From: Moanibacter sp964542645
GTDB lineage: Bacteria > Verrucomicrobiota > Verrucomicrobiia > Opitutales > UBA2987
Assembly: GCA_964542645.1 (NCBI GenBank)
Contig: CAZIUG010000007.1
Coordinates: 186,001-250,000 of the forward strand
Length of the DNA: 64,000 nucleotides
Direction of reading: 5' to 3'
Shown: piece after piece, positions 27,069 through 36,447 of the stretch
How the letters are laid out: every line of letters begins with the position of its first letter
Numbering within the stretch: position 1 is the stretch's first letter
The notes under the pieces: generated by a model
The model's database searches: none
The model's input: only the letters and a program-made list of their open reading frames with translations
What the model was told of the DNA's origin: nothing
Position numbers and translations under genes: made by a program

Positions 27069-27962
27069 ATGAATCTTCCACAGTCCGCCGGCTCTCGTTT
27101 TTGGGATGCTCTGGAAGAGGAAACTCCTCTCCAGGTAGCAGGTACCATAAATGCTTATTGCGCTCTACTGGCAGAACAGGCTGGATTTCGAGCTCTTTAT
27201 CTCTCGGGCGCTGGAGTAGCTAATGCTTCGCACGGGATTGCGGATCTTGGCGTAACTTCGTTAAACGATGTATTAGAGGAGGTCAGGCGCATCACTTCAG
27301 TGACTGAATTACCCCTCTTGGTTGACGTGGACACGGGATGGGGAAGCGCCCTAACAATTGATCGGACGGTAAGAGAAATGATTCGAGCAGGCGCTGCTGG
27401 TGTCCATCTTGAGGATCAAATTCAAGAGAAAAGATGTGGCCACCGTCCTGGTAAACAACTTGTGGAAGAGTTGGAAATGGTTGACCGATTGCAGGCAGCT
27501 GTTAATGCCCGTTCTGATCCTCGATTTATCATCATGGCGCGAACCGACTCTTACGCTATTGAAGGACTTGGCTCGGCTATAGAGCGAGCAAACAAGTACT
27601 CGGATGCAGGCGCCGACATGATATTTGCGGAAGCCCTGGAAAGTCTCGATCAATTCCATCGGTTCACATCAGCTGTCTCCGTTCCAGTTTTGTCAAATCT
27701 GACAGAGTTTGGGAAGACACCTATCTATACACTCGATGAATTGAAGGATGCCGGTGTGAAATTAGCGCTCTACCCTCTTTCCGCTTTTCGGGCGATGAGT
27801 GCGGCAGCAAAAACAGTCTATGAGAGTATCCGAAAAGATGGAGATCAAAGTGCGGTCCTAGACATAATGCAGACCCGGGATGAACTTTACAAAGTGTTGA
27901 ACTATCAAGCAAAAGAAAGAAAACTGGACATGGCATTAGTAGAGGCCAGGATACAAAAATGA
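27069..27962 (+). CDS. prpB: 2-methylisocitrate lyase
   Basis: A 297-residue member of the isocitrate lyase/PEP mutase superfamily. LPLLVDVDTGWG near residues 79-90 contains the metal-binding acidic residues, GVHLEDQ near 112-118 continues the site, and KRCGHRPGK near 121-130 is the mobile-loop motif of methylisocitrate lyases, with the catalytic Cys. MARTDS near 157-162 also matches. The enzyme splits 2-methylisocitrate into pyruvate and succinate in the last step of the methylcitrate cycle. Its stop overlaps the prpC start by four bases (ATGA), so translation is coupled. The ATG at 27069 gives the usual length. Confidence 0.93.
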   Translation: MNLPQSAGSRFWDALEEETPLQVAGTINAYCALLAEQAGFRALYLSGAGVANASHGIADLGVTSLNDVLEEVRRITSVTELPLLVDVDTGWGSALTIDRTVREMIRAGAAGVHLEDQIQEKRCGHRPGKQLVEELEMVDRLQAAVNARSDPRFIIMARTDSYAIEGLGSAIERANKYSDAGADMIFAEALESLDQFHRFTSAVSVPVLSNLTEFGKTPIYTLDELKDAGVKLALYPLSAFRAMSAAAKTVYESIRKDGDQSAVLDIMQTRDELYKVLNYQAKERKLDMALVEARIQK

Positions 27963-29077
27963 GTGCAAAAAAGATGGTACAACTTTCCGGGATTAATGCT
28001 GGAACAACGACAATCGCTACGGTTGGGAGCGAAGGCAAAGGTCTGACCTACCGGGGATACAATATCGAAGATCTTGCGAAACAATCAAACTTCGAGGAAG
28101 TTGCCTATCTGCTCCTAAAAGGGAGCCTCCCAACAAAAGACAACCTCGCGGATTTTAGAAAAGATTTGAAGCGGAAAAGAGTTCTCCCGGATGGTTTGAA
28201 AGCGATCCTCGAGCAGCTTCCAGCACAGACCCATCCCATGGACGTCCTCAGAACCGGATGTTCCGCACTCGGTTGTTTCGAGCCCGAAACAACCAAAAAC
28301 ACAGCTTTCAAAATTGCAACCCGCCTTCTGGCCTCGTTCCCTTCCATGCTCCTTTATTGGCATCATTATAGTTCGTGTAGGAAAAGGATCGAGGTCGAAA
28401 GCGATGATGAATTGCTAAGCGCACACTTTTTGAGGTTGCTTCACGGAAAAGAACCGTCCGATTCGGCCATCAACGCCATGGATGTTTCCCTGATTCTCTA
28501 TGCCGAGCATGAGTTCAACGCCTCCACCTTCGCTTCGAGAATTACAGCAGCAACACAGTCGGACCTTTACTCAGCCATTACCAGCGGTATCGGAACACTC
28601 CGAGGTCCTCTGCATGGAGGGGCGAACGAAGCAGCTATGGAAATGATTGAGCAATTCTCAAACCCCGAAGAAGCGGAAAAAGGAATCGTCGAGGGACTGG
28701 CACGAAAAGAAAAATTCATGGGATTTGGGCACCCTGTATATACGGAACGAGATCCCAGATCGGATATAATCAAATCTTGGGCAGAAAAATTAGGGAAGGA
28801 AACTGGGGATGCCAGACTTTTCGCTATTGCAATACGTATTGATGAAGTAATGAAACGGGAGAAATCAATGTTCCCAAACGTCGATTTCTTTAGTGCTCCT
28901 GCCTATCATTTTCTCGGTATACCAACTCCCATGTTCACTCCTATCTTCGTCATGTCCCGTACCGCAGGATGGGCAGCGCACATTATCGAACAAAGGACTG
29001 CAGGAAGGATTATTCGGCCGGCGGCGGAATACCTCGGACCACAGCCGAAACCGTACGTAAAAATCGAGGCAAGGTAG
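27959..29077 (+). CDS. prpC: 2-methylcitrate synthase (citrate synthase family)
   Basis: A 372-residue short-form citrate synthase homologue. TTIATVGSEGKGLTYRGYNIEDLA near the N-terminus is typical of PrpC and type II short citrate synthases. Catalytic residues are His in GPLHGGANEAA (near 219), His in GFGHPVYTERDPR (near 257) and Asp in VDFFSAP (near 308). It condenses propionyl-CoA with oxaloacetate to 2-methylcitrate. Assignment over plain citrate synthase rests on its four-base overlap with prpB and on the following prpD. It could have some citrate synthase activity as well. Confidence 0.92.
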   Translation: MSAKKMVQLSGINAGTTTIATVGSEGKGLTYRGYNIEDLAKQSNFEEVAYLLLKGSLPTKDNLADFRKDLKRKRVLPDGLKAILEQLPAQTHPMDVLRTGCSALGCFEPETTKNTAFKIATRLLASFPSMLLYWHHYSSCRKRIEVESDDELLSAHFLRLLHGKEPSDSAINAMDVSLILYAEHEFNASTFASRITAATQSDLYSAITSGIGTLRGPLHGGANEAAMEMIEQFSNPEEAEKGIVEGLARKEKFMGFGHPVYTERDPRSDIIKSWAEKLGKETGDARLFAIAIRIDEVMKREKSMFPNVDFFSAPAYHFLGIPTPMFTPIFVMSRTAGWAAHIIEQRTAGRIIRPAAEYLGPQPKPYVKIEAR

Positions 29078-29193
29078 AAGAGTTCTTCTCATAGGACTTA
29101 TTCTGAACGACAGACGAATCCGAAACCAACATCTTCCTTAGCCTTGCAAACCAGAATCGGCGTTTGGGAACCCAGGTTACAATACCAGACAGG

Positions 29194-30633
29194 ATGAGTC
29201 CGGAGAATTACGAGAGAAAACCTCCAGTCGATTCACTTTTGTTAGATATCGCCGAATATGTCGTAAAAGGACGGATTGAGAATAATCTGGCTTACGAAAC
29301 AGCTCATCTCTGTTTGATGGACAGCCTCGGATGTGCCTTCCTAGCGCTGAAATATCCTGCGTGTGTCCGTTTGTTGGGGCCGGTGGTAAAAGGAGCTCAT
29401 ATGGAAACCGGTACCCCGATTCCTGGAATGTCGTACCGGTTGGATCCTGTGCAAGCGGCCTTCAATATCGGAAGTATGATTCGGTGGCTAGACTTCAATG
29501 ACACATGGTTGGCCGCAGAGTGGGGTCATCCATCGGACAACTTCGGAGGTATCCTAGCCTCAGCCGATTATGAGAACCGTCGCCGACCTAGGAATAGCCA
29601 GCATCATCGAGTAATCGACATTCTGACAGCGGCGATTAAGGCCTACGAGATCCAAGGAATGCTCGCCTTGGATAATTCTTTCAATCGTATTGGATTGGAC
29701 CACGTTTTGCTAGTACGCGTCGCAACCGCCGCTGTTGCAACCCACCTTCTAGGCGGGGGAATAAGTGAAGTCGTCAGTACACTCTCTCAGGCATGGATCG
29801 ACGGGGCCGCTCTACGTACTTACCGCCAAGCTCCAAATGCCGGATCAAGGAAGTCCTGGGCTGCGGGCGATGCCACAAGCCGAGGAGTCTGGCTCGCGCT
29901 TCTCACACTCCGAGAAGAAATGGGTTATCCCACTGCAATTAGCACACCGAGATGGGGATTTCAAGACGTCCTGTTTTCGAGCGAGCCACTCAAACAGACG
30001 AGGCCGTTAGCGAGTTATGTCATGGAGAATATCCTTTTTAAGGTCTCGTACCCAGCCGAGTTTCATGCTCAAACTGCCGTGGAAGCAGCGGTGAGCCTGA
30101 ATCCCAAGGTCGCTTCGCGCTTAGGAGAGATCAAGCGGATCACGATTGAAACCCAAGAAGCAGCAGTTCGCATTATCGACAAGATCGGGCCCCTCAATAA
30201 TCCCGCCGATCGCGATCACTGCCTCCAGTTCATGACAGCCGTCGGTCTGATATATGGGGACCTAACAGCTGAAGATTACGAAGAAAAAAGAGCAGCGGAT
30301 CCGCGAATAGACTCTATCAGAGACAAGATAGATGTCATCGAAAACGAAAGATACAGCAATGATTACTTGGATCCGGGAAAGCGGTCGATCGCTAATGCAG
30401 TCCAAGTGTTCTTCCATGACGGAAGCAGCACTGAAAAAGTCGAAGTCCAGTATCCTATCGGCCACCCACGTCGACGGGATGAAGCGCTGCCCCTTATCAA
30501 GAGCAAATTTGAGCGCAATCTTGCGAACTCTTTCTCGAATGATCGTACGGATGAGATTCTTGAGATGTTTTCACATAAATCCCAGCTTGAGGAGATGAGG
30601 GTAGATGAATTTATGGACCTATTTGCGCTTTGA
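29194..30633 (+). CDS. prpD: 2-methylcitrate dehydratase (MmgE/PrpD family)
   Basis: From the ATG at 29194 it encodes 479 residues, the normal length of PrpD. A TTG ten codons earlier also opens the frame. CLMDSLGCAFLAL near residues 41-53 and MIRWLDFNDTWLAAEWGHPSDNFG near 97-120 are hallmark blocks of the family, the second lining the active site. VSYPAEFHAQTAVEAA near 287-302 is also characteristic. It dehydrates 2-methylcitrate to 2-methyl-cis-aconitate, which is hydrated by an aconitase. It follows prpC by 116 bases on the same strand. No prpE or acnD lies beside it, so propionyl-CoA must come from other steps and aconitase from another locus. Confidence 0.92.
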   Translation: MSPENYERKPPVDSLLLDIAEYVVKGRIENNLAYETAHLCLMDSLGCAFLALKYPACVRLLGPVVKGAHMETGTPIPGMSYRLDPVQAAFNIGSMIRWLDFNDTWLAAEWGHPSDNFGGILASADYENRRRPRNSQHHRVIDILTAAIKAYEIQGMLALDNSFNRIGLDHVLLVRVATAAVATHLLGGGISEVVSTLSQAWIDGAALRTYRQAPNAGSRKSWAAGDATSRGVWLALLTLREEMGYPTAISTPRWGFQDVLFSSEPLKQTRPLASYVMENILFKVSYPAEFHAQTAVEAAVSLNPKVASRLGEIKRITIETQEAAVRIIDKIGPLNNPADRDHCLQFMTAVGLIYGDLTAEDYEEKRAADPRIDSIRDKIDVIENERYSNDYLDPGKRSIANAVQVFFHDGSSTEKVEVQYPIGHPRRRDEALPLIKSKFERNLANSFSNDRTDEILEMFSHKSQLEEMRVDEFMDLFAL

Positions 30634-31197
30634 GATCTAAATCGACGAATCGCCTGAATCAGTCGATTCGTATGGGTTTCGTATAGGACCTTTTAATGAA
30701 GCCCTTAATCGCAAGCTTAGATGTGATCTCTCGGGAATCCAATTCCGAAAAGTGTGAGTCACGATAACTTAAAATATTTTCCAAGACCCATTTCCCTAGG
30801 TTGAGAGTGCCACGAAATCAGAGTTCGACAGAGAGACTGAATTCCGAACAACCTTCCCGGAGCTCGATATTCCCACTCATAGTTGAAACCTTTAACAAGT
30901 TCGGGGAACCTAATTTTGGATCCGCTGAGAATTTTTGGGCTATGCCGAGAAAAGATATCAACGGTAAATTCCCTGGAATTCTTATCAAGCTGCAACCTGG
31001 AACGTTTGAAACCACCCCTTTTTTCTTGAAGGAGTCTTCGCAATCCGAATTCTGTTAGAGAGTTGAACTGAAAGCGACCGACGAAACAAATCGAACCTCA
31101 AGACAAGAAGTCATAATTAAATCTCTATTAAATCCAGCTTATTGCTCGAGCGATTAGCGGCATCTCGCAAATTCCCATTACAGAAAGTGATAGCGCA
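30634..31197. other. 564-base intergenic region after prpD
   Basis: Only a small hairpin just after prpD (see 30645-30671) was recognised. Two overlapping frames near 30759-31058 on opposite strands have no family character. The upstream flank of the transketolase-like gene shows no TPP riboswitch consensus despite the ThDP enzyme it precedes. Confidence 0.5.
30645..30671 (+). terminator. Possible terminator hairpin after prpD
   Basis: ACGAATCG at 30645-30652 pairs with CGATTCGT at 30664-30671 across an 11-base loop, starting 12 bases after the stop codon. A modest TTT follows. It is consistent with the end of the SDR-prpBCD transcript but is weak. Confidence 0.3.
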
Positions 31198-33720
31198 ATG
31201 AGTACACATAGCCCTTTAAAAGCATCCCAAGCTTCGGACGAGCAATTCGACCAGGAAAGGCTAGAGGATGTCGGTTTCATGACCTGTATGACACTCGTCC
31301 TCCTTGGTAACTACGCACAGACGGGCCACTTTGGAGGTCCGCTTGCCTATACACCTTACAATGTAGCCTTACATCTGGTAGGTCCGAAGCTCGGAGGCCT
31401 GCGTTACGACTACCGACGCCCCAAGCATCCTTACAGTGACAAGTTCATGCTAGCTGGAGGTCACAATATTCCGACTGCTTACGCCCTTTGGATGATTATG
31501 GGTGAAGCAATGACTCGGCGCCATGCCACCACAGGAGACGCGCGCTATTACGTCTCTCCGGAAACAGCAATGCTTCCAATCGATGCCCTCGGTTTCCGAA
31601 GAGGTGCCGGTGCACTAAAGTCACTCCTTAGGGATCACAACCTAGAGGACCATCCTTTATTTGCTCAGGCGAAACTGCGGGGAATCCGATCTCTAGCCGG
31701 TCACGCTGAAACAACCGATCTGACCAATGACGTCAATGGAGGACCTTCCGGCGTTGGACTTGCTACCGCGGCAGGGAAAGCCGCATTTTGGGATATCGTT
31801 GGTGCTGATCCGTCTCTAAAAGTCCTGGCCTTGGAAGGCGAGTTTGCCATGACCGAAGGCCATGCTCAGGAGTTAAAGACTCAAGGACTCGCCCTTCAGG
31901 TTGGAAAGAGACTCCGAATCCTTCTCTCTTACAATAATGCCGGGATCGACGATGAACTCATGGGAGGAGTAATTAAAAACGAATACTCTAGTTACAACAT
32001 AGCCGATCAATGGAGCTCCTACGGTTGGAACGTAATCCCCCTAGAGGATGGTAACGACTACAACCAAATCGTCTCGGTTCTTCGAAAGATGGAGGATTGG
32101 GACCCGGCTGATCAACGGCCAATGATTGTCATCGGGAACACTACAAAAGGATATTGGCCTGCGGCTAAGGATGAAAAGATTCCTGGTTACGGGGATCAAC
32201 TCGTAAGTTTCCCTAGTCACCCTTACGGCTTTAAGATGAATTCTGAGTATTTCGTAGCGCTGGCGGAGACCTTTGAGAAGCGATTCGGAGTTGAATTCGA
32301 CGGTATTCGTCAAGGCCCTGTTGCGGATTCTCGAGATCGCCTGATTCAGTTCAAAAGCAACATCGATGTGGTGATGTCATTGCTCGATCAAAACGGCATC
32401 GGAGATTGGCTGGCCGATCATCTCGTTAAGATCGGGGAAAAAGTCTCTGATTCCTATCAATTGCGAGTTGACGTCAGCAATGACCCGTTTTTGGACGAGC
32501 GTCTCCGAGTGAAAAATCTGCCTCTCGAAGAGCAGTCCGTATCAGCCAAGAATCCCGTGTCGGATGAGATAAAAAAGGTCGATATTGCACTGTTCCAGAA
32601 AACAGGGGAAAACGCGGGTACACGCCGTGCCATATCGGAAATTATCAAGTGGATGAATTATGTTACGGATAATCGGTTCATCACTATCGCGGCAGATCTC
32701 TCTGATTCCATCAATGTCGAGAATGGTGCACTTTGGGGTCACTATTCCCCAACCGAAAACCCAGCAGGCACCCGCTTGAAGGCCCCGATTCAGGAAGCCG
32801 GCAACGCTTCAACCGCAATTGGGTTGGTCGGGCAGAGCGCTTCTCTTGATCCCCATGCGTTCGCAGGAGTGTGGGCTCTCAGTGGAACCTATGGAGCTTT
32901 TACCCCTCTGATGTATCTTCCCGCAAGAGTCTGGAGTCAGCAGAACCAAGATAGTCCATTTCGAATGGGCGTACTTCACATTTTGGCAGGCCATTCTGGC
33001 CCGGAAACGGCTGCGGACGCACGCACCCATTTCGGAATCTTTGCACCCCAGGTATGGAAGCTCTTTCCCCGAGGCCAGGCCATCCATCTGAGTTTTTGGG
33101 ACTACAATGACGTAGCTCCAGGATATTTTGCCGCAGCTGAAGTTGCAGCGAGAAATCCAAAAGTGGGAATTATTACCATCGAGGTGGCACGACCGGATTT
33201 TCCCGTTGCCGATCGATCCAAATTTGCCGATTCGGATATAAAGGCAGCAGCGAAAGGTTTCTACCTTATCCGCGATTTCGAAGAGGGGAAACCGCGACAT
33301 GGCAACGTTATCGTCCAGGGATCAAATTCAACATTCAACCTGGTGAGCATCCTACCAAAGTTGGAAGAAGCAGAAATCAACGTCCGGGTCATTGCAGCGG
33401 TCAGTGAAGAACTGTTTAGCCTACAACCGTCCGAATACCGAGAATCGATCCTTCCAACTGAAGCAGTTTATGATCTTATGATTGTTTCAACCGGCACTCG
33501 TCGGGTATGGCCAACAGCAGACCCGGGACCCCTTACGGACGAGTATTCCCTCACCTCAGACTGGGACAATCAATGGCTTACTGGCGGCACTGAGCCAGAT
33601 GTCATAGCGGAAGCACATCTTGATGCTAAATCGATATTTCAGGGGATAAAAAGATTTGCCGAAGAACGAGAGGATCGCTTGCAGCGACAACGGGAGATAA
33701 TGGATAAGCTGTCAGTCTAG
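31198..33720 (+). CDS. Transketolase-family ThDP-dependent enzyme, long and divergent
   Basis: An 840-residue homologue of transketolase, about 170 residues longer than typical. TGHFGGPLAYTP near residues 41-52 and FMLAGGHNIPTAYAL near 82-96 match the substrate His blocks; GHAETTDLTNDVNGGPSGVGLATAAG near 165-190 matches the next. The ThDP/metal motif normally GDG...N reads G214-E215-F216 with N246-N247 retained. QEAGNAST (E533) aligns with the cofactor-activating Glu segment, and GHSGPETAADARTHFGIFAP follows. A thiamine enzyme is likely, but the altered motif and extra length leave the reaction open; a 2-keto-acid or sugar substrate is possible. It is followed by an aminotransferase and a TenA-like gene. 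Confidence 0.8.
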   Translation: MSTHSPLKASQASDEQFDQERLEDVGFMTCMTLVLLGNYAQTGHFGGPLAYTPYNVALHLVGPKLGGLRYDYRRPKHPYSDKFMLAGGHNIPTAYALWMIMGEAMTRRHATTGDARYYVSPETAMLPIDALGFRRGAGALKSLLRDHNLEDHPLFAQAKLRGIRSLAGHAETTDLTNDVNGGPSGVGLATAAGKAAFWDIVGADPSLKVLALEGEFAMTEGHAQELKTQGLALQVGKRLRILLSYNNAGIDDELMGGVIKNEYSSYNIADQWSSYGWNVIPLEDGNDYNQIVSVLRKMEDWDPADQRPMIVIGNTTKGYWPAAKDEKIPGYGDQLVSFPSHPYGFKMNSEYFVALAETFEKRFGVEFDGIRQGPVADSRDRLIQFKSNIDVVMSLLDQNGIGDWLADHLVKIGEKVSDSYQLRVDVSNDPFLDERLRVKNLPLEEQSVSAKNPVSDEIKKVDIALFQKTGENAGTRRAISEIIKWMNYVTDNRFITIAADLSDSINVENGALWGHYSPTENPAGTRLKAPIQEAGNASTAIGLVGQSASLDPHAFAGVWALSGTYGAFTPLMYLPARVWSQQNQDSPFRMGVLHILAGHSGPETAADARTHFGIFAPQVWKLFPRGQAIHLSFWDYNDVAPGYFAAAEVAARNPKVGIITIEVARPDFPVADRSKFADSDIKAAAKGFYLIRDFEEGKPRHGNVIVQGSNSTFNLVSILPKLEEAEINVRVIAAVSEELFSLQPSEYRESILPTEAVYDLMIVSTGTRRVWPTADPGPLTDEYSLTSDWDNQWLTGGTEPDVIAEAHLDAKSIFQGIKRFAEEREDRLQRQREIMDKLSV

Positions 33721-33743
33721 CATTCAACACGAGCGTTGAACGC
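33720..33743 (+). terminator. Hairpin at the end of the transketolase-like gene
   Basis: GCATTCAAC pairs with GTTGAACGC, with one mismatch, across the loop ACGAGC immediately after the stop codon. There is no U-tract, so it may mark the transcript end or be a stability element. Confidence 0.33.
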
Positions 33744-33861
33744 TGTTATCAGATCGTCGATTTCGATCACTTGATTCTGGATTTTAGGCAAATATGCTCC
33801 CCTTTTGGAATAATCTCATTCTTCCATCAAGCCCGATACAAATTCCTAGGAACAAGAGCAT

Positions 33862-35067
33862 ATGACAAGGGAATTCTCAAAACGCCTAGCCAACCTTGGG
33901 ACCGAAACAGCATTTTCCGTTTCGCTCGACGCCTCAATCCATTCGGAGAAGGGCAACAAGGTTTATCCGTTTCATCTTGGCGACCTGGACATGAGGACCC
34001 CAGATAATATAATTGAAGCGGGCCATCGTGCTATGCTGGAGGGAAAGACTGGATACGATCCATCTGCCGGAATTCCGCCTCTGCGTGAAGTCCTCGCAAG
34101 CAATATCGGTGACGATCGCGGTCTTACCTATGAACCAAACAACGTAGCCATACAACCTGGCGGTAAACCAGTTATCTCAAAGTTCCTTGAAGTCCTAATG
34201 AATCCTGGAGAAGCAGTGCTCTACCCTAATCCCGGCTTTCCAATCTATGAGTCTCAGATTGACTACCTTGGTGGGAAATCGATTCCCTATGGATACACCT
34301 ACACGGGAACAGGATTTGAAATTAACCGCGATCAAATCGAGTCCCAGATCGATAACAACACTTGCGCCATCATCTACAACAACTATCAAAATCCGATTGC
34401 AGCAGAATCGAGTGATGAGGAGATGGAGTGGTTGGCGGAGACAGCCAATAAGCACGACCTCTGGGTTTTGTCTGATGAGGCCTATTTCAAGATTCTCTAC
34501 ACTGGAAAGGGTAAAAGCATTGTTTCGCTGCCTGAAATGCAGAGACGTACGGTCATTCTCTATACCTTTTCGAAAACTTACGCGATGACGGGTTGGCGTC
34601 TGGGGGCAGCGATCGGTCCAGAGGCCATAATCTCCGTAATTGCGAAGATCAACGTCAATGTGGAGTCTTGTACTAATCACTTCATTCAGTACGCCGGAAT
34701 CGAAGCACTCACAGGCGACCAGAGTGGAGCAATAAGCATCCTGGAAACGCTTCGGCAGCGGCGAGACACTCTACTCGCGGAACTAAGGAAGATCAATGGC
34801 GTGAACGTGTTCAAACCCAACTCATCTTTTTATCTTTTCCCTGATATCACTCAGGTATACAATAGACTCGGATCGCGGTCGATGGAGGACTTTCGGATTC
34901 GGACCCTCGAGGCAACAGGTGTATCTTTCTGTACACGTGAGCATTTCGGGACCCCTCTGCCCTCCGAATCTCAAAAGTTCGTCCGATTCGCATTCTCTGG
35001 TATAGATTGCGAATCGATCCGGGAAGGACTGGCTAAGCTACAGGGGTACTGGAATCAAGGCTGTTAA
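33862..35067 (+). CDS. PLP-dependent aminotransferase, class I/II
   Basis: A 401-residue fold-type I aminotransferase. GKTGYDPSAGIPPLREVLA near residues 66-84 is the standard N-terminal block; NPGFPIYESQIDYLGG near 125-140 and YNNYQNPIAA near 173-182 (family: NPxNPTG) carry substrate and phosphate contacts; SDEAYFKILY near 209-218 has the ring-contact Asp and Tyr; the PLP Lys is K238 in FSKTYAMTGWRLG, and RFAF near 375 supplies the carboxylate-binding Arg. The usual NPTG is altered to NPIA. It transfers an amino group to a 2-keto acid, aspartate-aminotransferase style, and the substrate is unknown. It lies 141 bases after the transketolase-like gene. Confidence 0.9.
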   Translation: MTREFSKRLANLGTETAFSVSLDASIHSEKGNKVYPFHLGDLDMRTPDNIIEAGHRAMLEGKTGYDPSAGIPPLREVLASNIGDDRGLTYEPNNVAIQPGGKPVISKFLEVLMNPGEAVLYPNPGFPIYESQIDYLGGKSIPYGYTYTGTGFEINRDQIESQIDNNTCAIIYNNYQNPIAAESSDEEMEWLAETANKHDLWVLSDEAYFKILYTGKGKSIVSLPEMQRRTVILYTFSKTYAMTGWRLGAAIGPEAIISVIAKINVNVESCTNHFIQYAGIEALTGDQSGAISILETLRQRRDTLLAELRKINGVNVFKPNSSFYLFPDITQVYNRLGSRSMEDFRIRTLEATGVSFCTREHFGTPLPSESQKFVRFAFSGIDCESIREGLAKLQGYWNQGC

Positions 35068-35214
35068 ATCAACGGCTTACCCTAGAGCAGCACAAGAAAG
35101 AGCGGACGAGAGAAAATGCATACAGCGTCTGTGTCAGGCCAATCCATCGAACCGACAACTTTTAAATTGACTGATTAAAGTTCAAACTTCGAATTCGGAT
35201 GATTGATTTTTACA

Positions 35215-35982
35215 ATGAAGGTAACTATCAAAAAATGCATCTCTAAGCTTTGGGTTCCCCGACTTCTCACGTCCTTATTTCTTGCTCTATTTATTTACTC
35301 TGATCTATCGGCAGGGAGTATCACGCTAGAACTCTGGCAAGAAAACGAAGATATCTATGAAGCCATTCTTGAACATCCCTTTCTTCGCCAAATGCAAGAC
35401 GGGACTCTCGATAAAGATATATTCGCCTTCTACATCGTCCAAGATCTGTTCTATCTACGCGAGTTTGCTAAAGCCCTTAGGATTATCGCTGCCAAAGCAC
35501 CATCCGAGGAATGGGCAGAACTTTTAAATAACCAAGCGGAGGGGACTTTGAAGGAAGAGAGGAAACTCCACGACAGTATATATGGGGAATACGGAATCAC
35601 CTCTGAGGCGGAAAGGGAGATGATACCCGCACCTGAAGCATTTGCTTATACTACCTATCTCCTTGCCACTGCACACGAAGGCTCGTTCTCTGAAGGTATC
35701 ACCCTTCTGCTTCCTTGCTATTGGATCTACTGGGAAGTAGGAAAGAACCTAAGTAAGAACGGGTCCAAAGACCCGATCTACCAGAAATGGATCGATACCT
35801 ACGCCTCTGAGGAATACGGAGCGGCGGTAGTAGAGATGATCAGAATTGTAGAAAGAGTGGCAAAGTCTGCGAGCAGAGAAGAGTTTCAAAAAATGAAAAA
35901 CCACTACCGTCGCGGTTGTCGCTACGAATGGATGTTTTGGGATTCGGCATTTCACATGAGCCGGTGGCAGCCCGTTGAGTGA
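35215..35982 (+). CDS. TenA/thiaminase II-like protein with N-terminal signal segment
   Basis: From the ATG at 35215 it encodes 255 residues; another ATG four codons earlier is possible. Basic residues followed by LLTSLFLALFIYSDLSAG give an apparent signal peptide or anchor, which TenA proteins normally lack. The rest is a TenA helical bundle: HPFLRQMQDGTLDKDIFAFYIVQD is the usual first block, and LLPCYWIYWEVG carries the family active-site Cys (C168). TenA hydrolyses thiamine or salvages aminopyrimidines from degraded thiamine in the cytoplasm. Location outside the cytoplasm would be unusual and suggests scavenging from the periplasm. It shares a strand with the ThDP-dependent transketolase homologue upstream. 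Confidence 0.82.
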   Translation: MKVTIKKCISKLWVPRLLTSLFLALFIYSDLSAGSITLELWQENEDIYEAILEHPFLRQMQDGTLDKDIFAFYIVQDLFYLREFAKALRIIAAKAPSEEWAELLNNQAEGTLKEERKLHDSIYGEYGITSEAEREMIPAPEAFAYTTYLLATAHEGSFSEGITLLLPCYWIYWEVGKNLSKNGSKDPIYQKWIDTYASEEYGAAVVEMIRIVERVAKSASREEFQKMKNHYRRGCRYEWMFWDSAFHMSRWQPVE

Positions 35983-36447
35983 AAGCGGACTACTACTTTC
36001 GTTCCGTCACAACCGGGAAGTGCTATAATGCAGGAAAAATTGAATACCTAGATAGCAGTCCGCTACGCTGCACCCGCCGGCCTCTTCCTCTCCTTTCACT
36101 CGGCCGTTTTAATATTCTCCAACAACTGCAAAAATCCCATCTCGTCAAAATAGTTCTTTCATTGAGACATGAGACACCCTCACTTATTCCGTAGTTAACT
36201 TGTCCCTAATTTCTGTTTCCATAACTTTTAAATTCTTATGAAGGCACTGCTCGAAACAGCCCCCCCCAGACTCTTTGGGTCAAAAGTGGTCGAATTGCGC
36301 TCGGAATATGTAACGAAACATCTCCGGGCAACAATTTGTACAGTTGAACATTGATAAGAATCCTGTTGTCGACAGAATGATTCAGGCTGCAGCCAATGAT
36401 TTCTTCAATCCTGCTCATCTATTGATAACACAAGGCCCAACTTGCTC
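35983..36447. other. 465-base intergenic region upstream of the epimerase
   Basis: No complete gene is recognised. A 38-codon frame at 36238-36354 and an overlapping, shifted frame that continues to about 36450 look protein-like in places, as if an old gene had been frameshifted, but no family is identified. Confidence 0.4.

Noticed and set aside
30759..31058. Overlapping frames on both strands after prpD
   Set aside because: Neither has a recognisable domain, and each is the shadow of the other.
35068..35214. TPP riboswitch upstream of the TenA-like gene
   Set aside because: The conserved CUGAGA and ACCUGA elements are absent from the 147 bases before the start.
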